This document shows, in pieces, positions 50,623-62,947 of a stretch of 64,000 nt of DNA. The notes under the pieces are model-generated. The model saw nothing but the letters and a program-made list of their open reading frames with translations. It was not told the origin of the DNA and made no database searches. The translations under genes and the position numbers were made by a program. The stretch is from Dicaeum eximium (taxonomy: Eukaryota; Chordata; Aves; Passeriformes; Dicaeidae): positions 124,001-188,000 of the forward strand of contig VWZP01007940.1 in NCBI GenBank assembly GCA_013396995.1. The letters run 5' to 3'. Positions within the stretch are counted from its first letter, which is position 1. The number at the start of each line of letters is the position of its first letter.

Positions 50623-50784
50623 AAGAGGTTCTGGAGTGTCCCTCACTGGAGATATCCAAGAATATCTGGACATAATCCTGTGCCACATGCTCTAGGATGA
50701 CCATGCTTGAGCAGGGAGGTTGAACCAGATGACCCACTGTGGTCCCTCTCAGCCTGACCCATCCTGTGGTTCCGTGATTCTGTG
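50623..50784 (+). mobile_element. CR1 LINE 3' end, plus orientation (different subfamily)
   Basis: 'agaggttctggagtgtccctc', 'ctggagatatccaag', 'atcctgtgccacatgct', 'gagcagggaggttgaacc', 'gatgaccca', and the end 'gtgattctgtg' form a CR1 3' end whose tail repeat is of the GATTCTGTG kind, not the ATTCTATG kind. It is truncated at the 5' side and non-coding. Confidence 0.9.
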
Positions 50785-52188
50785 CTATTAAATAAAGAAA
50801 CCAATCAAAAGCTTATATCAGCTCTAGGCCAATTGTATTAAGCTAGCGCCTCATGTCAGTTAGGAGAAATAAATCTGTTTTCTTCATCCCTCCTTCTAAA
50901 AGAAATTAACTTCTTAATGATGCTTATCAGTTTCCATAGGAAAATATCAGCAAAGTGTTTATGACTGTGATAAATTGTCAGACTTATTACAGAGTTGCAT
51001 TCGGCTGGTGAAGAATTGTTGAGGCTGATTGAACAAAGTATGAGCGGGGTCTCCTGCTGATCTCACACCTGCTGGAGCAAGGCTGACACCTGAAGGGTGT
51101 CTGGGGGAAGCAGAGGCCTCACAAACCAATGATGAGCCATCAGACTCATTCCTCCTTGGCCGTGGATAACAAGCCTTGCTCTGAATTTGGTTCTTCAAGG
51201 CGATGAGTACAAAGACTCTTTGGTGAAGATCAGACAGTCTTTAAGGTCACACTGCTGGGTGGAGGAGGACAGAGTGTTTATTTTACATTAGTATCAACTA
51301 TAAATTTTGACCAAAATCACCACGACTCTCTTTAAGCCCCAATAACATATTAACTTTCACATCCCTAAGAATGGAAATGAGGTGAAATCAGAAACTAAGT
51401 CCAGATACATCAAGCACCTCTGATCTCTGAGGACCAACTGGAATGCAAGGAGGTTTATCTTCTGCCAAATTTCTGTACCTTTAACACAACCCTGGCTAAC
51501 AGAACTATGTCTAATTCCTACAATAGCAGGAACACTTATCTGTTTCCCTCAAAAACACTATTTGAAAACACATGAATGGAAAGTCCTCATTGTTACTTGC
51601 ACTTAGACATGATAACAAATTCTTTAGATCTAGAATTCTTTCTGATTACGTCATGCTTCATTTCAGTCTAGGTACTTGCACAGAAACTGTAAGTAAGTGT
51701 GGCAGAATCGTGATTTAGTAAGCAAGATTCCAGTTCATACTACATGGCCAGTTAGGCCTGTACTGTGGATAAATTCAGACTTAGTTGCTTTCCAGAGTGA
51801 TTATGGAAATTGGCTAAAAATATATAGCAAATATAGAGAGCATATTAAAGAGCATCAGGAAAACAAGTCTTCTGTCTTCTGGCACAATGTAATTTTTTCC
51901 TCACCTCTTGAAAAACAGGAAATGAAAACATAGTAAAAGTTTTAAATATCATTCTATTCTGCATGGACATAAGAAATATTAATTATTCTGGTGAGAGAAA
52001 TTTGTTGTTCAATAATTTACTGCACTGTCAAGGAATAGATTTTCCTTTTACTTAACAGTATTTCAAAAACTTATTTCAGGGGAAGAAGGTATACAGAACA
52101 GATTAATTTCTAGCTAGTTCTTTGGGTGTCAGTTCAAAAATGCCTTGTCTCACTTCCAGCTATATATGGCCAAAAGTTTCTCTGTTTA
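50785..52188. other. Non-coding DNA with a GC-richer patch at 50995-51260
   Basis: No gene recognised. Between 50995 and 51260 the sequence is richer in GC (gagcggggtctcctgctgat, ggtgtctgggggaagcagag). It resembles LTR or ERV leader text, but I cannot match it to a family. The rest is AT-rich. Confidence 0.45.
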
Positions 52189-52376
52189 AAAAAAAACCAC
52201 ACATGTTTTTACCAAAAGAAACCCCAAAAAACAAAAATAAAACCCCAAAAAACCAAAAACCAAAAACCAAAAACAACCACCAACCAACACCAACCAAAAC
52301 ACACAAAAAAACCCTCCAAAAAGCCCCAAAAAACCAAACTAAAAAGACAAGCAACAACAAAAACAAGCCCAAACAA
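52189..52376 (+). repeat. Long A/C-rich, nearly G-free tract (188 bp)
   Basis: The largest of the A/C tracts: words such as aaaccccaaaaaacc, ccaaaaaccaaaaacc and caaccaacacc fill 188 bp with only about six G's. A locally regular (ccaaaaa) period of 7 appears around 52243-52272. On the minus strand the CCCC runs become GGGG runs separated by T-rich loops. Open frames of 105 and 109 codons crossing it are low-complexity artefacts. Confidence 0.9.
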
Positions 52377-53677
52377 TTTTATTTCTTGGAATCAAGTAGC
52401 TTCTCTGCAAATTTGTATTGCATATTGCTGCTCCCCTGAGTGCAGAAATAAATAAAGCCTGGGGAGATCTGGCTTAATATCCATATATGTGTAATATTTC
52501 TGGGTTCTTCTTTGAGTTACCCTGTGACTTCCAGACCCTGATGAACTCGTCTCAGTGGCTTCTCTGTTCACTCAGAATGCCCTTCCAGCCCAGGCAAGCA
52601 GCAGCCAATGCTGGATTCCACACCAATATCTGACAATATTTCCACAATATTGGGTTTTAGCCAGCTGTGTTGCTGTTACATGTTAGACTTACACTGGAGG
52701 TACTGATTTCTTTCCTTTTCCTTCCATCTGCTAAAAGACATAGAGGAGCTAAATTATTTGGTACAGCTATTCTTCCATCAAATTCCATTGAAATTAGCCC
52801 AAGAGAATCAAAACATATAGGGAGAAATTATATGAATTATCATTTTTCTAAGTCTCACATTCTTAAGCAGTAAATTTTCTTTCATAGATGAGTTTGCATG
52901 CTTGACAATTGCCTAAACAGTATAGTGTCTGATTTCCTGCTAGTATGCCACTGCCAGGCACAGAAGTTTGAATTGAGAGGGCTCGGAGTTAATTCCATTT
53001 TCATATTCAAAGATTAATTAAACTTAGTCACTAAATCTTCAGAAAAGGAACATGAAGACAGTTTTCTGCATATTTAAAGCCTCCAGGGAGGGCAGACAGA
53101 AGTATAGATTTTTTCCCTGTTTTACTGGACTAATTCCTAAAGGATAATTACTAATATTACATCTACCACTGTGTGCAGTGACAATCTACCTTTAAAAAGA
53201 GCTACTTGAACATTTCTTTGCCTAAAGAAAAAGCAGCAAGTTTTAAAATTAGTAGCATAGTCTACTGAGATTCAAGTGACAGATTCAAACCTTGAGAATG
53301 TCATGCACAGTTAGACTGTGACAGTGCAAGATACTTTTGCTGGCAGAAAGTGAAACAGGGCAGCCTCCTGTCAGAGAGGAAAGAGAAAATTTGTTCGAAA
53401 AGTCACAAGGGAATCAGAGTAACAAAGTAGCAATGGGAACACTGCATGGGTAATAAAAATCTGGTTCAGGGAAAGAAGTAATTTGAAGGAAGGGACACAA
53501 TACATGTACTCATGTACACCCAGGAACGCCAAGGTAATTACACAGAACAATATCTATGCAAGTTTCTTCATTTTTCTTAAAATTTTGAAACAACCTCACA
53601 GAATAATTTATCTTTCCAATTTGTTTTAAAATGCTGCTGAGTAGAATAATCCCTCCACCTGTTTCCTATAGTATAGG
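52377..53677. other. Non-coding DNA
   Basis: No gene recognised. 'gcagaaataaataaagcctgggg' at about 52442-52464 looks like a poly(A)-signal region of an LTR, and the next 180 bp are slightly GC-richer, but I cannot define an element. From 52655 the sequence is plain AT-rich DNA up to the LTR. Confidence 0.45.
53673..53677 (+). repeat. Target-site duplication, left copy
   Basis: ATAGG immediately precedes the LTR start and is repeated exactly at 54231-54235. Confidence 0.85.
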
Positions 53678-54230
53678 TGCTGGTTTTGCAATGCCTGTTT
53701 TTTGGCAGTGGGGGGTCACAGAGCTGGCTTTTGTAAGAAGCTGCTGGAAGGTTCCACTATGTCCAGCAGAGCCAATCCTTGATGGCTCTGAAGATGGACA
53801 TGCTGCTGGCCAAAACTGGGCCAATTAGAGATTAGAATTAGAGAAGGAGGGAAGGAGGTGCTCCAGGCACCAGAGCTGAGATTCCTCTGCAGGCTGTGCT
53901 GAGACCATGGTGAAGCAGCTGTGCCCCTGCCCCCAATGCCCTTCTCCCATGTGCTGTTGATGGGAAGGAGGGAGGGGTTGGGAGAAGAAAAAGTCTTCAA
54001 AAAGCCTATTTTACTTCTCAGTACCCTCCTCTAATTTCGTTACTAATAAATTCACTTTCTGCCTCTAAGCTGAGCCTTTTTGTTTTGCCCTTGCAGTGTT
54101 TCCTACCAGTTCTTATCTCAGCTCATGAATCCATTATTAAATTTTCCCCCTCTCCTCTGCCCAGCTGTGGCAAGGAAGGGTGAGTGGCTTTCATGGGTGC
54201 CTGGCATTTGGCCAGTGTCAAACCACAACA
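53678..54230 (+). mobile_element. Solo LTR, ERVL type, with perfect 5-bp target-site duplication
   Basis: The element starts TGCTGGTTTTGCAATG and ends GTCAAACCACAACA, so it has TG...CA ends and is 553 bp long. It is bounded by identical ATAGG pentamers (53673-53677 and 54231-54235); a 5-bp duplication is what ERVL-class integrases leave. Inside, 'aagaagctgctggaaggttcc', 'tgctgctggcc', a GC-rich middle, AATAAA (54045-54050), 'ctgagcctttttgttttgccc' and 'cctggcatttggccag' appear in the order known from bird ERVL LTRs. No internal retroviral sequence remains, so it is a solo LTR produced by LTR-LTR recombination. Short frames in it are incidental. Confidence 0.88.
54045..54050 (+). promoter_or_regulatory. 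AATAAA poly(A) signal of the solo LTR
   Basis: Intact AATAAA about 180 bp before the LTR end and just before the conserved T-rich U5 start. It could still end transcripts that cross it on the plus strand. Confidence 0.55.
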
Positions 54231-54235
54231 ATAGG
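54231..54235 (+). repeat. Target-site duplication, right copy
   Basis: ATAGG immediately after the LTR's terminal CA, identical to 53673-53677. Confidence 0.85.
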
Positions 54236-57200
54236 TCATAGCATTATTCTTTCATGGTATTTGGTTGGTCAGAACCAGTTTTTGTAACTCAGTGAGCCTT
54301 TAAGCAATATGCAAATATCTCACTGCTGAAATGCAACAAGCACAGCAAGGCAACTGCTCCTCCAGTTGGACAATCCTTTTTTACTAATGTTTTAAGTTAT
54401 GGTATCTGCTAAACTGAGAGAGCACCAACCCTACCAGGTAACCAAACAGTGAAAGATACCAAATAGTTTTTCATTGCTAACAAAGGTAACAATTATTCAA
54501 GCCCTTTAGAAATATTTCAGAATATGACCCTCTATATATGTGCTATATAATTATATAACAGGTAATTTATACCTCTTATATAGTAAGATGGGTGTTCAAA
54601 ACCAAAAGGGATCTCTGATTTGACAGTCAGATGTAATATGGATATGTGATGAAATATTATTCACCAAGATGCTCAACTAACTATAAATGGTCAGGAAGCA
54701 TTTCTCTAAATATTACTTTTCAATATAGGTTCTTACTATTTTTCTGTGATAATAGTAGATCCACATTGACACTGGCAAATCCTGCTAAGTATCCTTGTAA
54801 TTTCTGCGGGCCTTAGAGTTCTACACAGCTCAGAATCAGAAAACTTTACAACCACTAAATAACGAAAACATAATTACTCAATGAATGTAAATAACTCTTT
54901 TTTCCTGCAAAAAGACACACAGATGAATGTCTTTGATTCCACACATGCTGGAGCAGTTAAACATTTTCAGATTATAATGCATTTCAAAAATATATTCTGC
55001 CTCTGGTACGTGGGCAAACAGACATGAACTAATTAATTTCTGTCACCTCTACTTTTTAACTTGCCCATTTTTCCTGTGTGTTTTACTTCAGACTTTGGTA
55101 GTGTCTCTTTTATATTGTTATTATTTCTTTCACATTTGTCCTTTCAGAAGAAGTCATAATCAGAAAGAAAAAAGTTTTTAATGTTTATTTTGATAATAGC
55201 AATGTAAATATTTGAATGACATGATTATTTATTCTTTGAAACTTACATGAAAATTGCATTGGAGAAATCACAAAAATTCCTTCCTACATCTACCAAGTAC
55301 CATGTGATTGCAAAATAATTGCTTATTTCTGTATTTTGTAAACTACTTTGCAAAGATTTCCTCACCTACCCTTTTCTTTAATTAAAATACCTGCAATAAA
55401 GTGGCTACATTTACGATCCATTGGAAATATTTGGGCCTTATGTATATGCAAACTGAAATCTGCAGTCACTAATAGCATTTATAAAACTCCTTACTGCTAA
55501 GAAGGGCTGTAAGTCCTTGCAAGCTATACATAAACCAATACATCATCAGTGACATTCAACCACCTCCAAACAGCCTGAGCATTAGTTGATGCGTAGAAGA
55601 ATATGCACAGTTGGAGACATGAGAGAGTTATGGCCAAGGACTGTGGGACAACACAGTGAGTGGCCCCATTAAACACTATGGGCCCTTTGGCATCTGGAAA
55701 GAATTTGTTTGTCAAGGTCTGACAATATACCACACTGTATTAGTTCCCAAGATCAATGGCAGTGTCTGTTCACAATTTCAGCAGTGCTGACTGAGACATT
55801 CTGTGAAAGCAGTATAGCTCGCAAGATGTTGAGACAAGTGAAGCATAGATTAATAGAGTAAGGGTGAAAAACGTGCTGATATATGTGTCAATTTAAATGG
55901 ATCAATCTGTCAGGCTCTGGAGACAAAGAGAAAGCTTCAGTCATTGCTGGTGTTATAGAACAATAGATGATAACTTCTATGCCACAAGAAATTCTAGAGC
56001 CAGTACTGACAAAAAATATGGAGAGATTGTGAGAAATTATTTTCAACAGCTGTATTTGAAGGGAGACTGAAAGCAGATAGATTGGGATATCATAAACATT
56101 CAAAACTTTCAAAATCAAGACACCAATTTAAACACCTAATAACAGCATTTACACTGAAATTTTTCTCCAAAGCATTTGTGCTTGTAAGAAATATGTCTCT
56201 GTGCAGGCCACCAACAAATCTGCTCATGTTACTTAAAGGATAAGGTGAACTACAGTTATGGAGGTTGCACTTCAGTTTGTTTTACTACACAAAATGTGAC
56301 CCACATTTACCTTGGAATACCCTCCAACAGCATTTACAGAACACTGTAGGTGTTGCCCCAAACTTGGTCAGTTCCAGCATTCAAAATGTACTTAATTGGT
56401 GAATCTTATTCTACACTGTCTTACCTTTCTTCCCTGAACAAACATTTTCAAGACATTCACCAGCAGGAGTTACTCTTGTCTCTTTGAGAACATAGCTCCA
56501 TCAAATCTAGTGAAGCAAACAGGAAGATCTGTTGCTCCTGGGAGTGGTAAGCTACACTTCTGCTCCATCTCCATTCCTCCTACATCATGCTGTACTTCCA
56601 CCTCTTTGTGCTTATGCCTGTGCCCTTATCAAAGCCGTCTGTAAGGAAATTTAATTTATTAAGATGAGAGAAAGTTAAATGATCCACAAAAAGAAAAAAG
56701 AAGGGGCTATTGACAATTAAGTGAGTTATCCACTCTAAACACTTAGTGTTTGGTAAATAACAAAGTGGAAAGACTCATCAGCATAGGATGCAGAGGGGAA
56801 GAGTGAATTGTGAGATGATTTGGCAAATGTGCTCAAAGATAGTTTAGCACAAAGTAGACATGCAACTGAGATCCAGAAAGCTCCATACTAGTACAATGAA
56901 GAGGTAGGATTACATGGTCAGGAGCAAGGAATAAAAAGTGAAGAGGTAGGGAAAGACTATAGAAACAAGCTGGCAGAAAGGCTAGCATAATTCAGAAACT
57001 GCAAAATCACAGAATGACTCACAAATAAACCCAAGACCATTCTGTCTACCTCCACACTAGCCAGGCACAAGTCAGCTTCACTCCAAAAGCTGTTCCATCA
57101 TTTTATCCTCCTCACCAGGATTTTCAGCTCCAGCGCAGCAGAGCTGCCACTGACACAGCTTTCCTTTAAGAGCTGGCTTGCATCACGTAGCTTGAAATAC

Positions 57201-60200
57201 AATCACAAAACTCTTACCCATATTGGAAACACAATGCTAGGTGCACTTTTGAATACTTCTGGCAAAGACTCTTAACATTCAGAGGACATTAAGCAGGGAA
57301 AATGCCTGTGTCAACCAATGGTTGCTGAAGAAATTATGGACTGAAAAATCTTTTCTTCATCAGACTTAGATGTCTGCATTAGACATACACAGTGAAGCCA
57401 ATTAATTCACTGTTACACCATTTTTGTTGGAGACTTAAAACTTAAAAAAAAATACAAAGGGAAAACAAAAGCACTAGTATTCTTGAATTAGTTTCCTTAT
57501 CTCCTTGTTTCTCAGTTTAATAATTTTTTGTATTTTGTGCTGAAGCCAGAGCTATGCATACTGCTAGTACAGTAACAGGACTAGGCCCCTTAGACAGCTT
57601 GATGTCAACTATTACAAAATAGTGAAAACTTAAGTATATTAAGTCTTTCTACTGTTCATGTATAGGACTGTACCCACCAAGGCCATGATCTTTAAATTTT
57701 TCAAAGCTATTTCAGTTTTATAGAGAAAAACATGCACTAAAGTATTTTGCATTAAAATGTACTAAGATAGACATTTCTTCATACACAATATTCCTAATTT
57801 GCTCCTTTAATAAATTCCAACCTCTGTGGAAATCAACCCTTTGTATTATTCCATTCTACCAGCACATTGATCCTAACTGAGACACACATGCACTTTTAGG
57901 AGTCAGTGATCCACACAAAGTTAACCTGAGCAGGGTCAGGCCTGTGCTGTGTTGCCTGTCCAGCACGGTTTCGGACTCTATGATGGTGCACAATCCTTGT
58001 CTGCAGGACAAACTTGGCCAGCTCATTTTACACAAGGAGTCTGAAGGCACATCCCACCTGGAACCTGCAATTATACTGCCTGCCTGGCCTTGCCTTTATC
58101 TAACTGTGCAGCAGGAAGTCCTATGAGAGCACCCTTTAGAAACAGAATTGCTTTCTTGTAATCTTGTTTGCAGGAAAGCTCAGATGACTAAAAGGATCAG
58201 TTTCTCTCCATGGACAGTATCTGCTTTTCAAACCACTGTGGGAAAAACACATTTAGGCTTCAAATGATGCTGCAACAATGTGGGGTGCCCAGCATCTGAA
58301 GAGATGAAACACTTTTTATCTGTATTTCTCTTATTATTTCTTATTAAAGCAGTTATCTTATTGAGCCATTTGTCATTAGGCTTTCCTTACTGAGATACAG
58401 AAAGAGCCCTGTACCAGCTCTCTTTTGCTCACTCACTTTCAGCACCACCACTGCCACCACTCCCTGCCATGGTGACACTCACCTCGAGGCTCTAATCTGG
58501 AGTTTTAAACCTGCAACATCTTACAAGCCATTTAAAAGTGGTGCAGAGAAGTCAGGAAGAATGACTTCTATTTTACTTACTTGGCAGAATAGAGGTATCT
58601 TCTCTCAGAAAGTGCCTGTTATAAAGAGAGGCACAACCCCCTTAATAATATCCTCACAGCTGAGTTTTTATCTCTGTCATCCAAAGAAGTTTGTGGAAAC
58701 ATTGCAGATTGTAAACTTTGGGTTGTCTCTACTTGTTAGTATTAGGCAACTATATATAGTCAAAACCTGTGATGATAGTGACAGCTTGATGTCTGGAAAT
58801 TGTCTTACTGCAGAACATTTCAGCATATTTTTTGAGACAGTACAAACACACTGAAAATTATGATCTTCAATATTTTTTCAGGTCCGAAGACGTATTTAAG
58901 TGCCCAGCATAATTCACAGAAACAAAATATGTTAGCATTTTCCCAGGTTATAAACTTTATGACTTAGCTTTCATTTAGTGACTAGTGTCATCTATTCTCC
59001 AACTGACTTGCTAGAAATCTTTAATAAGAAAATTCCAGAAGATGTAAAAGATTTAGCTTAGTGTCATCTCATGTTATTTAAAAAACTTCTGCAACAGCTT
59101 TTTTTTTTTTTTGGTGTATATATGTGTTTAACGAGAATGAAGTTACAGATCCATGTGATTGAAACTTTTAGAAGACTGATGAATCCTATCGGTTTTACAT
59201 TTACAATAGAAAATCACTATATAAATTTATTATCAACACACTTCATCCTGATGTTTGTTTCTTATACCTTGTCAACACTTTCTGTACAAAACTGTTTGTC
59301 TTTGACACCTAGAATATAAATTAGCTGTGAGGATACAAAGACCACAGAGCTGACACTGTATAGTTAGCAATGACAGATGCTGTCTTGGGTGGCCTCAACT
59401 GCAGAAGTCGAGGTGATCAAACTTGAGAGCTTTTCAGCAAAAGAAGTTTGATCTGAAACAGGCTTGTCTTCTTTTTTCTTCATTCACATGCACAATGTTT
59501 TTGTGCTGCTTACCTACCCTTCTCCCAGACAGGCTTCCAATGCTGCTTATTTTGTTTGTAGTTTTGCCAACCATTCTAATTTTTATATTCAGCAGAATAT
59601 TCTTCCCATTTCACCTGTGTTTATCTTGTTCTCTATTTACTGAATTTTTAATTGTTCACTGCACTTTACTCATGTTCAGATGCAGCAACGTAACTTATTC
59701 TTTTCCCCTTTCAAGGCCATGTTGCTAATATTTTTGTAAAATACTAATACACTGGCATGCTTATGTCATTGTAACAGACGATACAAGCCCCAAGCTTTGT
59801 TCTCCATTTTATTAATTTGGAACAAATTGAAAATTGAAATTCCAGTTTGTGAGGAGGCAAAAATTTGTATGAACATATCCTCCCTTTCATGTGCTGTAGG
59901 TGACAGGCACAATTAGCCCGTCTTTTTCCTGTTTTATACCCCACTTGAGTTCATCAATAGCTAAACAATTCTATTCTGAGCAGTAATCAACTAACAGCTC
60001 TTCCCTGACTAGACTGTCATACTCCTAATACCAAATATAACACTTTGTGCAAGCGACTGGGAAGTGTAGATGTTTTTTCATTCTGTAAAAGTTTGAGTTT
60101 CACTGAAAAGGCTGAGCATTCAAAATTTAACTGTGAGCTACGAGGACAAAGATTTGTACCATTGTATCACTGGCATGATATAGCCAATTAGTAAGTTTGT

Positions 60201-60649
60201 TCTTGTGATTACAAAAAGGATATTTGTATCCTAATAAGTCATAAGTTCTTTAAACTGAGAAACCATCTTAGCTTTCTGGGAAGGATGATGCTTAAATTCT
60301 AAGCAGAAATAGACACTGGGGTGAGAAGTGGAGTTGTAGAATTGTAAGAGTAAAAAGAACAGCTTGTCTTCTTTTCAAAGATGATCTAAATAGCAAACCT
60401 GAGTTGATATTCCCTATGCATTAGGTCAGTGAGAATTAATGATGAAGAAAATCAGAACAGTACTTTTGCTCCCTCCCCTGTTCAGTTAGTAGAGAGAAAT
60501 TAAATTCTTATCAAATGCATGAAAAGTGAATATACAGGCTTACTAAATGCAATGTTAGTTTAAATAAATTCACATAATTTGTCAGACTTAAGAGTGAACT
60601 TATCTGATAAACTAATTCGTACTGCATTCTAACAATCATTTCTCCAGAG

Positions 60650-60712
60650 GAAAAAAAAACAAACAAAAAAACCCAAAAAAACCCCAAAACTAAAAGACAA
60701 GAAAATTTGTTA
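60650..60712 (+). repeat. A/C-rich tract
   Basis: aaaaaacaaacaaaaaaaccc, then more A runs with CC and CCCC, followed by two copies of a taaaagacaa word (around 60690-60722). Same class as the other A/C tracts. Confidence 0.75.
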
Positions 60713-61689
60713 AAAGACAAAAATATTGCTTAAGACTGTGAAAGTTCACTCACATATAGATGTGTCCCTGATAATAAAGACATTTATTTTAAAACTCTTA
60801 TTTTAAAATATATTCATAGAAGAAGACCATCTCAGAAAGTGGAGTGCTGCATTCATCACAGAAACAAATGAAAATCAACTCTGGACACACATTGTGATAT
60901 TTTTGAAACAGGAGGACAATGACAGAAAGCAAAAGAAGAAGCAAAATCTGAAAGTGCTTCTTGGCAGTCAAGTCATTAGATTCCAGGCAGACTCCATGGA
61001 GGATGTCCTGCAGAGGTAGCTGTCTCCAGGCATGTCTGTGAAGAACAAGCGCATTCTCCTCCAAGGACCTGTCATTTCATAACCTAAACAACTAAGAAAC
61101 TGACCACCAAGTCTGTGAATGAACATGAAGCCCAAAACAGGGAGTGGAAAGTCCAAAATATTCAATAATAATGTTCAGACATCTGCATCTGTCAAGAAAA
61201 GGTATTCCTGAACAACAGACCTGATGACAGAGCAAATCCAAAGATGTTATGTAGGATTTATAAGCAAGGTTTTATTCAAGATCTTTCTTATTTCAAAATT
61301 AGTTTTAGAATTCTCAGTTTAATAGTAGCATACCAAAATAGAATTAAAAAAAACAAAATTAAGTATTATTATTTCAATCATAGCTACTGGAAAAGCACTG
61401 ATGAAACACTACAAACAGTGATTTTGAGATATTTCTAGTTTTGCATTATTTTGCTACTCACTATTCATACAGTAGAGAGACACCAATAACTATGAAAGCT
61501 TACACTAGCCCAATTTTGAAGACAAAGTCTATATTTTAAAATAATTCCATTTCACTGTTAGTCTTTGATTTTCTCTTACAGAGAATATCAAAACAGGAAA
61601 CATTACTGCTGTAAATTCAATTGTTTGGTACATAGAATTAAACATGTACCTTTCCAGAGAGCAGACTGAGATCTTGTCTGAAACAGCCT

Positions 61690-61719
61690 TTTTGTGCAGA
61701 TATTAACTCCTGCACAAAA
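61690..61719. repeat. Perfect 10-bp inverted repeat, 10-nt loop
   Basis: TTTTGTGCAG (61690-61699) and CTGCACAAAA (61710-61719) are exact reverse complements around 'atattaactc'. No neighbouring gene. Confidence 0.8.
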
Positions 61720-62293
61720 GAATAACAATCTTTTTTGAAAAGTATTATTTTTTTCCTTCCTTCATGATTTATTTTGTGTTGAGATATCAACTGAGTTTAA
61801 GAGAAGAACAGTGCTTTGTTTGCATGTTTTTGTGCTGTGCTAATGACAAGCAAATCTTATTCTTTTGTCCTATGTAAAATCATCAGTGTGTGAAAGGTCT
61901 GTATCATGGAATTACCTTCACTTTTGCTCCTGGGTGCAGTGTTGTAAAGAGCAGTGTTAGTTATATGGTGTCAGTGAGGCTGCAGCTCGGTATAAATATG
62001 TCCTTTCATTACTTGTCATTGAATCATGTAAACCAGAGAGATGAACAGAAAAAGGAAAAAGGTTTTTGACTCTAATAAAACTGAATACATTACCTAAGTA
62101 GTGCAATGAAGTATGCATTTTATATATTTCATTGATCTAGACATTAGAAGCATGATTATTAAGGTGTCTGGCAGGAACTTAACAATTGAAATCATTGCTG
62201 TCTCTACAATGTTAGTGGATAAAAAAAATTCTGTCTTAAATATTTCCATATATTCATAAAAGCTATGTATTCAGACAATTTCTAAACCAAAGA

Positions 62294-62843
62294 TGATGGT
62301 ATTATCCTCAGATGGCAACTAAGTACCACCCAGCTATTTGCATTCTTTCCCCTGGTGGTGTGGGGGAAAAAATCTAAAGGGTAAAACAGAGTAAACTTGT
62401 GGGTTGAGATAAAGACAGTTTAACAGGGAAAGTAAAAGCCACACCCAGAAGCAAAGCAAAACAAGGAATTAATTCACTGCTTCCCCTGGGCAGACAAGTG
62501 TTCAGCCATTCCCAGGAAAGTAGGGCTCCATCATGCATAACAGTTACTTTGGAAGGCACAAACTGTCACTTCAAATGCCCCCTACTTCTGTCTTCTCTCC
62601 ATAGCATTTATTGGTGAATCAACACCATACAGTCTGGAATATCCTTTGGTCAGTTGATATCAGCTGTCCCAGCTGTGTCCCCTCCTAACGCTGTGTGTTG
62701 ATGGTGTAAGAAGCAGAACAGGCTTTGAATTTGTGCAAACAGCACTCATTAACAATGAAAACATCACTCTAGTATCAATACTCTCTTCATCACAAATTCA
62801 AGGCCCAGTCCCATAGCCCTCTACCCCAGCCAAAACCAGTACA
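62294..62843 (-). mobile_element. LTR, minus orientation, same family as 23877-24461
   Basis: Both ends of the family are visible: 'ggcaactaagtaccaccc' at the left and 'ctaccccagccaaaaccagtaca' at the right. The segment 62401-62517 aligns without gaps to 23999-24115 with 93 of 117 bases identical by my count. The LTR's own strand runs right to left, with 'cagtttaaca' in the poly(A)-signal area. The TATA region is more decayed than in the other copy. No internal retroviral sequence or clear target-site duplication is present; the exact left end is uncertain by a few bases. Confidence 0.78.
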
Positions 62844-62947
62844 GATCAAAAAAGAGAAAGCTTACCTAAAGATGTATGTGTGGAAAACCAGTGTTGGAAA
62901 GAAAGGAGGAAAACTGGAAGATTTTGTGAGGAGGAGGGAATAATTTA

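Larger units (their letters stand above)
54236..62293. other. Long AT-rich non-coding stretch
   Basis: Eight kilobases without a gene, LTR or CR1 body that I can identify. Notable small items: T13 near 59100, the A/C tract at 60650-60712, an inverted repeat at 61690-61719, and GC-richer patches at 55520-55740, 57040-57180 and 57860-58130 that contain short frames without known resemblance. Confidence 0.55.

Noticed and set aside
52122..52455. Lys/Asn/Pro/Thr-rich frames of 105 and 109 codons.
   Set aside because: Low-complexity translation of the A/C tract; both frames and the opposite strand are open simply because the tract lacks stop-forming words.
57001..57060. 'aaaatcacagaatgac' as a minus-strand CR1 end.
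   Set aside because: Only about 15 bp match and no CR1 body follows; chance is more likely.
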